From positions 28,828,251 to 28,892,250 of the forward strand of contig NC_060062.1 of the NCBI RefSeq assembly GCF_020283565.1: DNA of 64,000 bases, read 5' to 3'. The translations under genes were made by a program, and so were the position numbers. This stretch comes from Trifolium pratense. Taxonomy: Eukaryota; Streptophyta; Magnoliopsida; Fabales; Fabaceae. The notes beneath the pieces were generated by a model that had not been told where the DNA came from, ran no database searches, and saw nothing but the letters and a program-made list of their open reading frames with translations. This document shows, piece by piece, positions 35,678-49,082 of this stretch (within the stretch, counting starts at the first letter, position 1; each line of letters opens with the position of its first letter).

Positions 35678-37700
35678 CTATTCCTCAGCTATTGTCCCCC
35701 TCTCGCTAACATAAATACCATCGAGAAACTTCCGGATATCTTTGTTCTTAACATGGCATTTCTGTTGCAATCCAAGAGAGAAATTTAAATTAAAATCAAG
35801 ACAGTTTCAATCAAACAAAGAGTATGGAAATGACTATAAAGCACAGCATTCACAGAAGAAAAGCACATACCTGGTTAATGAGAGCACAGGATCTGGAAAC
35901 AAGCTCAATGTCGTTTCCATCCAAAATCAACTCATCTTTCACCTTTTCAGATCGAAGGACGGTAACACCTTGAAGCATGTCCACTTTCCTCACCTACAAA
36001 TACAAAAACCAAATATACATATCAAAATTTAATCTGCAAGAAACTCCATCTTAATGTTTCAACTTGAGTGAATTCTTTAGCTTGATTTACCCAAGTATGC
36101 CAAAAATAATCTTAGAGGTAATATAGCTTAAAGCTTATCTTAAAAATACATATAAAATATTTGGAAAAGAAAAATTGGATACAATCAGAAAGTTGTGAAA
36201 TGCACACAACATTTGCACGACAAAGTGGAATCCTCTCAGACAAATGCCTCAATATGTCGTCAGGGTTATGAATGGAAATTATTCGGACTCGTCATCAATT
36301 GTTCATCATCACAGAGAAAACCACTTATTAAGCCATTTCTTTGGTAAAATATCAAGCAAATAGAAGACAAAAACATGTTACATAAACCAAAAAGAAAATA
36401 TCTTCAAACTAAGATTTTGGAAAAATACTTTTGTGAAATGCACACCAATCAAACTATGCACCAAATAAAAAACAAACAATTGTGTAATCAAGTCAAAATC
36501 ATGGAGTCCTCTCAAGTTAAAAAATCATGTAAAGACCTTCATCTAATAAAAATAAGATTAATCAACTATGAAACTACTAATCATATGATATCTAAGAAAG
36601 CGATAACTAATAAAATGGGGCAATGACAAAAATCAAAACCTCATACTAAAATATCATCTACACTACACATGAGTAAAAAAATGAGGTGAAATGCACAAAA
36701 TATTTTGAAGAAAAAAAGTGGAATCCTCTCAGACAAATGCCTCAATATGTCATCAGGGTTAAGAATGGAAAATAATTCAGATTCGTCATCAATTGTTCAT
36801 CATCACAGAGAAAACCACTTCTAAGATCATTTTCATTAGTAAAAAATTAAACAAATAAATAATTAACACAATCACATAGACAAAAACATGATACATTAAC
36901 CAAAACAAAAATACAGTTGTTTCAAACCAAGATTATGGAAAAAAAAAATGTTCTTGTGAAATACAGATCACTCACACTTATATACCAAATAAAAACACTA
37001 ATCATCTAAAAAACTAAAATCACATAAAAACACATTTTGTCCAAACTAATTTTAAATAAAAATCAAATTTTACCAATTCACAAATAATTTAACAATCAAC
37101 ATTAAATCCTCTCAACATCAAAGTAACATTAATTACACAATTACACAATGGCAACCATAATGCATTAACAAAAAACATAAACAATTAAATACCATTATCA
37201 AATAAAAAACACAGTAACTAATAATCAAACTAAAATAACATAATTAAAACTAATAATCATATAATCAAGACAAAAGAAACTACTAATTCTTAAAAAAATA
37301 CATAAAAATGAAATTAAAAAAAAAATACCTTCTTTTCACCGAGGAAATTACGAATCTCAATGCCAGAGTTATTATTAGTGATGCTAGCATTAATAGGAAA
37401 ATGAGCGTAAACAAATCGCATCTTGTAACGATAACCCTTAGTAACACCAGTGATGAGATTATCAACATGACTAAGAGCTGTGCGAATAGCAGCAGAAGTT
37501 TTCCTTGTTCCAAACCAAGCTTCAACCTTCAATTTCTTCTTCCCTTCTTCATCGGTAATGAGTTGAAAATCAAGATTCAAATGCTTGAAATTACGAACAA
37601 GTTTACCACGTGGACCTTCAACTTCGATGACTTTGGCGTGTACCTTGATGCTTACACCTTCTGGAATGTCCATTGTTTCGGACGAGCGAATGGTTTTCAT
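35678..37700 (-). CDS. RPL9: 60S ribosomal protein L9 (uL6)
   Basis: Three exons on the minus strand: 37700-37329, 35993-35871 and 35761-35678, all GT-AG and in phase, giving 192 residues, close to the usual plant length of about 194. It begins [20 protein letters not shown] and continues [40 protein letters not shown] and [15 protein letters not shown]. Exon 2 has [20 protein letters not shown] and SRSCALINQ; exon 3 has [20 protein letters not shown] and ends AEE. uL6 is a two-lobed large-subunit protein that binds 25S rRNA near the sarcin-ricin loop and GTPase centre. The start at 37700 is chosen because the family begins MKTI; the in-frame Met 11 codons upstream is not conserved. Intron 1 (37328-35994) hosts two snoRNA copies. 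Telo-box and site II motifs precede the gene. It looks fully functional. Confidence 0.96.
36232..36317 (-). ncRNA. Box C/D snoRNA in RPL9 intron 1, copy 1
   Basis: On the minus strand a C box (gtgatga, 36312-36306) and a D box (ctga, 36239-36236) are about 70 bases apart and enclosed by a terminal stem (ttctct with agagga). An internal ctga (near 36272-36269) preceded by 'cattcataacc' is a candidate D' box. The guide upstream of the D box is 'attgaggcatttgt'. Box C/D snoRNAs direct 2'-O-methylation, and plants often keep them in ribosomal-protein introns. A near-identical copy lies 490 bp away in the same intron while the surrounding intron has diverged, which supports selection. I cannot name the rRNA target from memory. 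Confidence 0.7.
36725..36811 (-). ncRNA. Box C/D snoRNA in RPL9 intron 1, copy 2
   Basis: Same structure as copy 1: C box at 36806-36800, D box at 36732-36729, and the same terminal stem. The guide region 'gacatattgaggcatttgt' before the D box is unchanged, while the differences from copy 1 fall mostly in the spacer between the C and D' boxes (gagtccg against aatctg). Conservation of the boxes and guide against a drifting background is what a functional duplicated snoRNA would show. Confidence 0.68.
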
Positions 37701-37755
37701 CGTGTACGATCTCGCCGCCGGCGGAAACCGCACACAAAAATTTGGTGTTGATTGA

Positions 37756-37873
37756 AGGGTTTTAGGGTTAGGGTTTTAGAAAATTGAAAGAGGGGTTTTA
37801 AATATGAGAATGAAAGGGTTGTCATTGGGTCACTTTAATTGGGCCTGTTGGGTCCGTTTTGTGGATTTTGGGC
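37756..37873 (-). promoter_or_regulatory. RPL9 promoter: telo-box and site II motifs
   Basis: On the minus strand, about 60-80 bases before the ATG, there are tandem AAACCCTAA-type telo-boxes (37756-37779). Further upstream are GGCCCAA/GCCCAA site II motifs (37839-37845, 37868-37873) and a related variant at 37848-37854. Telo-box plus site II is the known arrangement of plant ribosomal-protein promoters, coupling expression to cell growth. Confidence 0.75.
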
Positions 37874-37879
37874 ATCGCC

Positions 37880-38755
37880 CCCAAATGTTTCTTTTCTCCC
37901 ACTGAAATTCCAATTTTACCCCTTGCGAAAGTTTTAGAAACTAATTCAAATTTTAGAAATTTGAGATACCAACTTGAAATGTTTAAAATATAAGAGAAAA
38001 ATTTAAAACGTTTAAAACATAAGGGACCATTTGTAAAAAAAAATAAAAACATAAGGACCAACTTAAAATCTAAAATAAACAGCGGTAAAAAAAAAAACAA
38101 CTCAAATAAACATAAATACAATTAAACATTTATTTTAAGCTACCATTATCCATAAGGATGGGATTGAGATATGTTGTATTTATTCACGCAGTTCGATCTT
38201 GTATTTAATCGTATCCGTTCATTTGAGATCAAAAAACCTAAATTTTACATCAGATTTAATTCATTTACACAATTTCAATCGTTTGATTGAGATTCGTAAT
38301 TGCGTTAACACACTCCACCAAATTGGATTCCATAAGATATTTTTATTTTATTTTAATGGAAGGATTTTAATGGAAGGATGCCTATTTAATTTAGTGTTTT
38401 TGTTTCTTATTGTAAAAAATTAAAAATAAAATTAATTAATTTATACACTAAATAAATTTGCTTGAGTTGGTCTAGTGGTCTTTGCTATATACAAACCATT
38501 TTTTGAAGCTCAAGGGAACTTGAATTAATGATTGAAGCACACTAATATCACAAATGAGTAAATTGACCTTAGTATCAGTTATCATCTTCATCGCATTGTA
38601 GGAGTAATGCTGATTAATTTTGTGCAGCTACTATTGGCTTAGTGCTGCTGGAAGCACCTTCATTAACAACACCTATATTTTTAGCACTCGAAGGATCCAA
38701 TAGAATTGATTCACCATGACTTGACCAAATTCAATAGTTTGTGTTTGAATCATAA
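37880..38755. other. Intergenic upstream of RPL9
   Basis: AT-rich DNA without a gene. A tRNA-like 'gagttggtctagtggtc' string at 38464-38480 resembles an A-box and may be a SINE scrap. Nothing else stands out. Confidence 0.35.
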
Positions 38756-39085
38756 GGGTGCGTTTGATCTGCTAAAAAATAAGGAACTGGACAAGATAAC
38801 TCCTGCTGTAATGTGTTTGATTTTAAAATTGTTCCTGGTACTGGACAAACTGGTGGGGGCCAAGAGACAGGACAAAACTTGAAATTCTTGTCCCCAACAG
38901 AACCACGTGACAACTTTTTGTCCTCAGCACAAGTTGTCTAAAATTCCAAAATAACATTTTGTCCACCAAACATCGTACAACACAAAGTTTGTTCAATACC
39001 TTAAACGTTTGTCTTGTGCTGTTCTGTCTTTTATTGTCCTGTATTGTTCTGTCATGTATTTATATTTTGCAAATCAAACGGACCC
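38756..39085. mobile_element. MITE with GGGTSCGTTTGAT termini
   Basis: Left end gggtgcgtttgatctgc; right end, read in reverse, gggtccgtttgatttgc. The internal sequence has several 'ttgtcctg/caggacaa'-like repeats. The ends resemble Tourist/PIF-Harbinger or hAT MITEs; a TSD is not clear, so the superfamily is open. Confidence 0.65.
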
Positions 39086-40095
39086 TGTATATACTACTCT
39101 AGATATTTTTTTTTATCTTCTCTGCAAATACGTCTACATTGATAAATCACACAGTCAACTAATTTCCCCTTCACTTACGATGACGGAACTCCGTTTTATG
39201 GTATTGATAAATAATTCAACCCATAATTTTTTTTTAAAATTCCTCTCTTTTCAACATAATTTTTATCGTACATCCAAGTACGATCCATAACTAAAACCTG
39301 GAAATAAAATATAATATATCAACACGATCATTAATCAGATCGATACCATATTTGCTTTATTTTTCAAAAACGGGGGAGTGATATTTGACATGCTATCATG
39401 CGTATAGTTATTAGTTAGCAACACAAATATCTTACTATACACAAACAATAAATTACCAAATTTTATACTTTAAAAACTTCATTGAAGTTATTTAATGAAA
39501 ATAAAATATGAAAATAACTAGACCGAACTTTCTCACACTGTCACACATAACACATTATGATATGTAGAGATGATGAAGGAACAAGATAAGGAAAGTGAAT
39601 CTTCGCAACAAAAAAAATAAAAAAAATAAGGAAAGTGAGACACTAAAACGAGAGAGAAATCAAAGAAATGGGAATGAGAATAAATTAGAGCAGAGAGATT
39701 CACACCCTTCTCACAAAAACAAACACAAATCGTTACATTCTCAACCGTTCTAGTTATTTTTAATCCAACGACAGTCAACAATTCGGTCAAATTTGAATTT
39801 CAATGGGTTGATTTTATCAATTTGAAATCGATCGTCAAAATCCGGAACAAACTAAAATTGCAATCCGTTGAGCCTTAATCAACCACTCGTTTAGTTCTTT
39901 TCCTCATCGGATAAGCTAGGTTTCATATCGGTCGGATGATCGTGTCCACTCCACTCAATCACAATACATAGAATATATCTCAAAGTTTTTATGTTTTTAT
40001 ATTTTTGGCTCAAAGTTTTTATGTTTTTATATTTTTTGTCCGGATATATGCATAGTTTTATAGAGAATAAAACCATATTTAAATCATTAATAAAT
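39086..40095. other. Intergenic, nothing recognised
   Basis: AT-rich, no supported gene. A short tandem repeat of 'caaagtttttatgttttta' occurs at 39980-40040. Confidence 0.3.
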
Positions 40096-40099
40096 GAGC

Positions 40100-40335
40100 A
40101 GTTCGTGTAGCATAGTTCAGTTGGTAGGAACATTACATGTAATATGCATTGATAGGAGTTCGAACCCTATGTTAAGAAGTCTCGCATCGGTTGCGAGATG
40201 ACATGAATGTGTGTTTATAAAGTGTGGGCAATCCTCACTTTACAAGTCAATTTGGTAAGGTGAAAATTGTCTCTACTTTATAAACACGTATTCGGGCCAT
40301 CTCGCATCCGATGTGTACTTCACTTAACACACCCC
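40100..40335 (+). mobile_element. SINE with adjoining LTR-like repeat
   Basis: A pol III A-box-like tagcatagttcagttgg (40109-40125) and a B-box gagttcgaaccc (40158-40169) are correctly spaced, as in tRNA-derived SINEs; the same pair recurs at 47290-47360. After it, 40178-40335 carries an imperfect inverted repeat built on 'tctcgcatcggttgcgaga' and 'ccatctcgcatccgatgtg', a repeat family also present at 49690-49980. Confidence 0.6.
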
Positions 40336-40844
40336 ATCACACCTAGCACTATCGAACTTGGTGCGCGGATATAAATGGTGGATGACCCCATCATAAATCT
40401 CAATTCTAATACCCTAATATTTCTTTTTTTTTACAATCTAATAATATCCCTTTTTATTCATATTAAAATGTGAAATTCTATCCACTAATCTACTTGAAAA
40501 AAAATAAAAAACATATAATTTGGTCCATTTTATGTGAATATTCCAACATAAAAAATAGAATTAATTCCCTATGAAATTCGGTTTTGGAATGATTAGTGTA
40601 GGAATTTAAGTGCATTATTTTATCTTTTTACCAGGAATTGAAGTACAAATTAAAAGGGACTGAAATTAAAGGGAGGATGGAAGAGATAGGTGAATTGTGT
40701 TACAAGGCTTGTGGACAAACCAGTTTTTAAAACTATATTAAACCCTTAATTAATTTAGAAGTGTTAATTTGTTTAAAATTATTATAAAATTGATTTTTTA
40801 AAATAATAATTATTTTGCTAAAGAAATAATTTTATACTGAAAAG

Positions 40845-41707
40845 TAGAGCTGTCAAAGGGGCCGACCCGGCCTGGAGGGGCTCGGTCAAATAAAGGGGCC
40901 GGCCCAGCCCGGCCCGTCAACTTCATAGCCCGGCCTGCTTAGCCCAGCCCGATAAGCAAAAGCCTATATGGCCCGATAAGCCGGCCTACTAATTTTCATA
41001 GTTTTTTTTTTTAAAAAAAAAAAACATATTCTACTAAATTTATGTTATATTTCTCAAGTAAATCTTCAAGAAGGTAATTCGTATCCCTATATTTTCTCAC
41101 ATAATCTCCCAAACAACAATATCTTCCTCTTTATCCTCATCAAACAAACAAACAAATCTCTAACAAATAATCTCATTCTAATCCAATAAGTTTTTTGTCA
41201 TATTATTATTATTACTACAAAAAAAAAATTCAAGTTTTATATCTTTCATTCATCCATTGTAATTTAAGTAAAAAAAAATAAAATATAGAAAGAATATAAA
41301 ATAAATATAATAAAAAGATGATAGGCTTATAATAAACATATTCCAAGTTTTATATCATGCGTTGTAATTGCACAAAAAAAATATAAAAAAATATAAAAAG
41401 ATGATATGCTTAAAAATAGAAATAAAACAGTATAGATAGGAACAAAACACAAATAATAACAATAAAACAAAAAAAAATTATATATGAATTTATGCATAAA
41501 AATAGGACCAAAATATAACAATAAAAAAATTATAATTTTTTTAAAATTCTTTAAGGGACCGGCCCAAAAGCCTATGGGTCGGCCTATGAGGGCCAATGAA
41601 AAAGTCTGACCCGATAAGGCCCGGCCCCCTTTTTATGAAGCCCGACCCGTGTAAAAGGATAGGGCTAATGGGCCGGCCCGATAGCCCAGCCCTTTTTGAC
41701 AGCTCTA
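40845..41707. mobile_element. Non-autonomous hAT-like element
   Basis: Begins tagagctgtcaaaggggc and ends ccctttttgacagctcta, flanked by ctgaaaag (40837-40844) and ctaaaaag (41708-41715), a 7/8 TSD. Subterminal regions are rich in GGCCCGGCC-type repeats, as in the element at 12032-12660, with an AT-rich middle. No transposase ORF. Confidence 0.8.
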
Positions 41708-41715
41708 CTAAAAAG

Positions 41716-42960
41716 TGATTTTTTCTTTATAAAATTCAGACATAAATAGAAAATATTTTTATATTAATGATTTTAAAGAAACACCAAATACAGGTATAAA
41801 TAGAAAGAAAAAAATACAAATATAAATAGAAAGAAACACCAAATACAGATATAAATAGTAATAAACAATCTCTTCTTCTTGTAAACTCATTTATATCATA
41901 CACCAACACGATTGAGATGTACATACAGATGTATTGATCAGTTACAACAAAATCAAGAGCTCATTCGCATGCCCTATGTATATATTGTCAAGGTATAGTA
42001 ATCACTTTGTTTTAATTAAATAATACTAATCATAAATTTATTTCATTTTGATATACTGTTGAGGTATTGATTAAACATTTTAAGACCCCTTGTGCTACTG
42101 ATTGATGATTTTTTGTTGTTGTTGTTGTTGTTGTGACAAATTAATACAGATTGATTAACTCTTGATATTGTTAATTGGAAATAATTCTTCAAGCAAAAGT
42201 GTTTAAGAAAAATTGGATCTCGTGATTTCAACATCAACCAGTTTTTGAGAGTTTTGAAGTTGTCCCAATTCTAATTTTGGCAAAAGAGGTTAGTCCCTAT
42301 CTTCTGAAAAAAACAATTGTTTGTTTTTCCATTTGTTGTATATATATTTTTCTATAGAGCTTAATAGTATATACTATATACTTTCATCATACCTTCTATG
42401 AAAAAAAAAAAACAACTTATCATCATACAAATTAAATGTGCTAAATTATGAGCTACAAATAACTTAGCCCTTTTGTATGAATATTATTCCCAACCTAAGA
42501 AAAAATGACTTTATGTTATAAAAATGTGTTAGGTGTATAAATTAGTGTAGCTAGGAGTCTATGTTCAAATTAAAAAGTGACGAAAGGAATGATTGAAGAA
42601 ATAGGTTAATTGTGTTACACTAGGTTTATGGAGAAATCGGTTCTTTGAAACAAAAATGTAACAAGAATGAGCGTGAGAGATGGTAATTAAGCTATAGCCA
42701 CGGAGAATAAAAATCATGTGCGGTTTTCAAAATTAGAAAATGATCTGGCCCCTTAATTTCAATTTAGAGATGCTAATTAAGATATTATGGTGCCATTAAA
42801 AAAATAAAATTACAGTACTTTGCTACTCGTCCTTAAGGCCGGTGTTAGGCAAGCATACCCACAGTTCAGGGTTTTCAGAAAAATCTCTCAAACTCATAAA
42901 ACTTAAATTAAATTAAATTAAATAGATGAATAATTTTTTTTCCGGTCAAAATAGATGAAT
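41716..42960. other. Intergenic, nothing recognised
   Basis: AT-rich DNA. A (TTG)n tract lies at 42115-42134. No gene supported. Confidence 0.3.
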
Positions 42961-42974
42961 AACTATTATTCACC

Positions 42975-43176
42975 AAAGAGGCGAGGCAACTCAGAGTTTC
43001 TTTCGATCGTTAATGATATTATATTCTTGTTATGTTCGAACTTTGAAGTTAAGTTTATTAGGAGACAAGTGAATTTGGTTGTTCACACGAGTTTCCATAG
43101 ATTTGAGATTATTCCTTCATTATTGAACTTTTGGTGATTAATGAAATGCATTAAGTTTGTTTCGTTAAAAAAAAAA
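42975..43176 (+). mobile_element. Short 5'-truncated LINE with 14-bp TSD
   Basis: Encodes the end of the RNase H-like domain (RRGNSEFLSIVNDI, NFEVKFIRRQVNLVVH) and a 3' end with poly-A. It is flanked by perfect copies of aactattattcacc at 42961-42974 and 43177-43190. Same family as 26130-26405. Confidence 0.8.
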
Positions 43177-43217
43177 AACTATTATTCACCCAAAAAAAAG
43201 ATGAATAACTATTTTAT

Positions 43218-43781
43218 TATTGTTTTTTTTTTTTTTTAAAAACAAACAAATATATTAAAACACAAAGGGTATTACAAGCGACCCATATCTTTTTGGATAT
43301 GGTAAGAAATGCAATTGGGATAGAAATTGGGCCAATCCATATTCGGCTCCATTTAAGCCCACAAAGCCAACTGATGAGCGACCCGGTTCTTGTCACGCTT
43401 GATCCACACTAGCTGAGAGCTAGGGTTCATCAATAAGAATTGAAAGCAACGATTCACTATCAAACCCCATCGTTTTCGAACTTGGCGATTCTTCTTCACA
43501 GAGTTAACAAGGATCTGCAAATCGGTCTCAAAAATCACCGAGCTTATACCAAGCTTTTCAACCATGTCAATAGCGTCGTTGAGTCCATGAAATTGTTGTT
43601 TTGGAGATTTATAGTGAGAGGTGAGGCAAACCAGGCCAACTTGGCCCAATCACAATCGATTAAGGCGTGATAAGTAGTTTCCACATGGTTAAGGCATCTA
43701 GGGCACAAAGGGTCGCACCTAACACCTTTTTTTGAAAAGGTTACCGGGAGAGCATTATGCAAGGCTGTCCAGATGAATACT
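43218..43781 (-). mobile_element. 5'-truncated LINE, zf-RVT and RNase H part
   Basis: Minus strand: ALPVTFSKKGVRCDPLCPRC and VETTYHALIDCDWAKLAWF (zinc-binding domain), then after a frameshift LGISSVIFETDLQILVNSVK and DKNRVAHQLALWA (RNase H end). The plus-strand T-run at 43223-43238 is the poly-A tail. Flanking repeats aactattttat occur at 43207-43217 and 43782-43792. It inserted 40 bp from the LINE at 42975-43176, in opposite orientation. Confidence 0.8.
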
Positions 43782-43793
43782 AACTATTTTATG

Positions 43794-46067
<2,274 letters not shown>

Positions 46068-46075
46068 GCTATAAC

Positions 46076-47194
46076 CAGGGACGGATGCACTAAGGAACAT
46101 GGTGTGGCTAAAGCCTGATGTAACACTGAAATCCTAATTCATTCTTTCATCTAATAGAAACGAGCTGTAGCGAATTCTGCAGCCGGAGACGTACCTAAGG
46201 GGAACTCCGTTATCAAACTTCTTGTGTTCTTATTGTTTGCAATTTCGTTATTATTACCTTCTGTTACTATTTGTGCACAACAAAGCCACACCAGATTTTT
46301 TGATATTTTTTTTATAAACATATATATAGATATATATACTCCTTCCGTCCCATATTATAAGCAAAAAAAATCACTTTTTCATGTCCCAAATTATAAACAA
46401 AAAAAAACTAACTTTTATCATTTTCAAGATAAACTTTTACTTAATTTACTCTCTCTCTTCTTTTCCCCATAATCAATAACCAATAAAAATTGTTTTTACA
46501 TCTTCCCATGAAACTTATTTCAACAAACACACAAAAAGTCAACCTTGAAATTATCATATTTTACTTTTCTTAATAAGTGTGAATTTTTTTTTTGCTTATA
46601 TTATGGGACAGAGTAGTATTGTGTTAAATATTGTCTTCGGATACTAGTTAAATATATTAATAAGGAAATTTTATCTTGTATTTTGTGTGTTTAATACCTT
46701 AAAAATAATACTACAAAGTTATTTTTTCAATATTAATTTTATCTTTGACTTCCTCTTTTAATATGTTTAACAAGTGCCCCCAAGTACTGTTTAGCATGAC
46801 TCATAAAAAAAGGTTAAATTGGACAATTGGTCGCTTAACTATTTATGGGTTTCATATTGGGGCATTAACTAATTAACGTTACAAATCGTCCCTTAACACA
46901 CCTACCAATATTACTCATAAATAAATCATTGTCATTTGGAGCTTTAGATGTGAAAAATTATCATCGTATTTCTTAACATCGCCCACCCTCCCCATAGCCA
47001 CCACTCACCAAATTTGAGTCCCTCATTGTCATTTGGATATTTAGATGTGAAAAATTATTGAGAATAGTTGAGCTTAATTTATCCAAGTGATTTTGTAGAT
47101 GAGCCAAAAATGATGGTGCGACATCAACTTCAAAATTATATTAAAAATGTTTAATTTTAGCCACACCAGTTTTTTATGTCTGGATCCGTCCCTG
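46076..47194. mobile_element. hAT-like element with 8-bp TSD, carrying a nested MITE
   Basis: Starts cagggacggatgca and ends ggatccgtccctg, flanked by perfect gctataac repeats (46068-46075 and 47195-47202). TIR CAGGGACGGAT and an 8-bp TSD fit hAT. About 1.1 kb; a short ORF inside (46224-46472) is not transposase. A Stowaway MITE lies inside at 46339-46613. Confidence 0.8.
46339..46613. mobile_element. Stowaway MITE nested in the hAT element
   Basis: Left end ctccttccgtcccatattat after TA; right end ttatgggacagag before TA. Imperfect TIRs of the same type as 22057-22520. Confidence 0.75.
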
Positions 47195-47289
47195 GCTATA
47201 ACCCAACCACAAATTATTTACGAATAACGGTGGTACTCAGCATTGTAAATACTACTTCATAATAATCTTATATTTAACAACTATGTTGT

Positions 47290-47410
47290 CCTGTGAACAT
47301 AGTTCAGTTGACATAGACATTGCATGAAATATGCATGGATCGGGGTTCAAACCATGATACTCTCACTATTCATTCTAAAAAAGTGAAATTTTAGCCATTA
47401 GATAACTTGA
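47290..47410 (+). mobile_element. SINE copy
   Basis: A-box-like gaacatagttcagttg (47297-47312) and B-box ggggttcaaacc (47342-47353), matching the copy at 40100. The 3' part is AT-rich; no clear TSD. Confidence 0.55.
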
Positions 47411-47910
47411 TAAAAAAATCTTATATTTAGAGACGAATAAGTCTTAATTATATGAGTGGATCGATTCTTGAAAATCGGTAACTACTAACATGTATTAGGA
47501 GTTGGAATCCTCTCTATTTTCTCTTTATTTTTTCCTTTATATTACTATAGTTTTGAATAGTTTTTAAATATATATTAAATAGTTGGACCCAATAAATATC
47601 ACATTATTACTTTTTATTCTAAAACATTAGTAATGATAAAAATGAAAATAATGAAAAATGGAGAGGATAATATCATATAATTTGACATTTGTACACTTAA
47701 AATATAGTACTAATGGAGTTCTTTATTTTGAGATATGAAGATGATTCCTAACTCATTATGATTATAACAATAAACGAATAGTAACATTTATGAGAAATCG
47801 GCAGACAATAATAGAAGTGCACAACAATTATAGAAAACATATATTTTAGGTGTATTTCAGACCTTAGAACAAATCACATAAATATATTTACATGTGATAC
47901 TCACAACTAA

Positions 47911-48067
47911 TAACATGTGCATCAAAGGCACATGTTAAAGTATCTAAAAATAGAAATATGCATTTAATAACATAAAAAAATTTAATGTTTAAAAAGTATA
48001 ATGCACAAGTTACAAGAGAATATTACTACATTTGTATTCTTAATATGTGCCCTTGGTGCACATGTTA
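47911..48067. mobile_element. Small MITE-like palindrome
   Basis: The left end taacatgtgcatcaaaggca and the right end, read in reverse, taacatgtgcaccaagggca are imperfect inverted repeats of about 27 bp. About 157 bp, no ORF. TSD not clear. Confidence 0.55.
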
Positions 48068-49020
48068 ACATTTTCCATTTTTATTTCACATGTATATGAC
48101 TTGTTCTCACTGCTCAATCAGCTAATATGATAATATAAAACAATTTATTTATAATTTGAGACCCATAGAGTATAATTTATTTGTTATATTTGAGACAAAA
48201 TAGAGTATATCTTGAAAGTTTATAAATTAGGCAAAAAAAAATTGTATTTTATGCAAACCCTTTAATTAGTTGCAAGGAGAAGGAGACGCAATAATTAAAA
48301 GTCAGACTGTGAGATAAATAAAATTCTACTGGAAATCGTTCTTTTCGGCAACCGAATTCAACTTCTCTTACATAATTTGTCTTAGAAAAAAAAATCCTTT
48401 AATCACATAAATTAAATTATTTGGTTTTATTTTTTTTTTGTTTACAATGAGCTGAGAATCGAACCCAAAATCTATAACATATTATTCAAACTTCTAACTA
48501 CTAGATCAAACTTAGTGGTTTTAAAACGGTCCTACCATTAACAAACAAATGTTTTAATTGAGTGTATGTTTAATGTTATTGCTATTATATTATATTATAT
48601 CCTTCCCACGAGAAGGAAAGAGAATATGTGAACAAATCAATGGTTAATGAGTTTTTGTACAATAGATTATTCAAAAGAATTTAAATTTAATTTTCAATAA
48701 AAACAATTTTTTATTAAATTTTATTTACTTCATTATGGAATTCTAAATTATCGGAACTCTGAGAAACAAATTGTTAATAAAAAAAACATAGAGATAGAAT
48801 AGGTGAACATGTAACGGTGACCAAAAACAAGACACTTGTCATTGTGACAGAAAGGGGTGTATTGCATGTTATCTGTCACCGTATCTACAGTATTTTTTCC
48901 ATTTATTTCTTGGCATTTATTTCTACTATTACCACATTAATTACACCTTAAGTTGAGTTTGAGTTTGTCACTCTTCCTTACAACCTTAAGTTGAGTTTAT
49001 CACTTTTTATTTTTATTTTA
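48068..49020. other. Upstream of the WAT1-like gene; SINE scrap
   Basis: A minus-strand SINE fragment lies around 48445-48530 (gaatcgaacccaaaatc is a reverse B-box; ctagatcaaacttag a reverse A-box region). The last few hundred bases before 49083 should hold the WAT1-like promoter; I see no distinctive element in them. Confidence 0.4.
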
Positions 49021-49082
49021 TATTACTCTTTCTTAAAACCTTGTTTGTGTTCTCTCTTTTTCTTTAGACAAATATTGCAAAG

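Noticed and set aside
37701..37733. Upstream in-frame Met of RPL9 (11 codons earlier)
   Set aside because: The family starts at MKTI; the extra residues look like translated 5' UTR.
37756..37779. Repeats of AGGGTTTT/AGGGTTAGGG looked like an interstitial telomere
   Set aside because: Only two to three units, placed just upstream of a ribosomal-protein ATG; a telo-box promoter motif is the better reading.
40100..40170. A-box and B-box pairs here and at 10850, 47300, 58940 and 60040 as tRNA genes
   Set aside because: No full cloverleaf could be built; AT-rich tails, and in one case a target duplication, fit SINEs.
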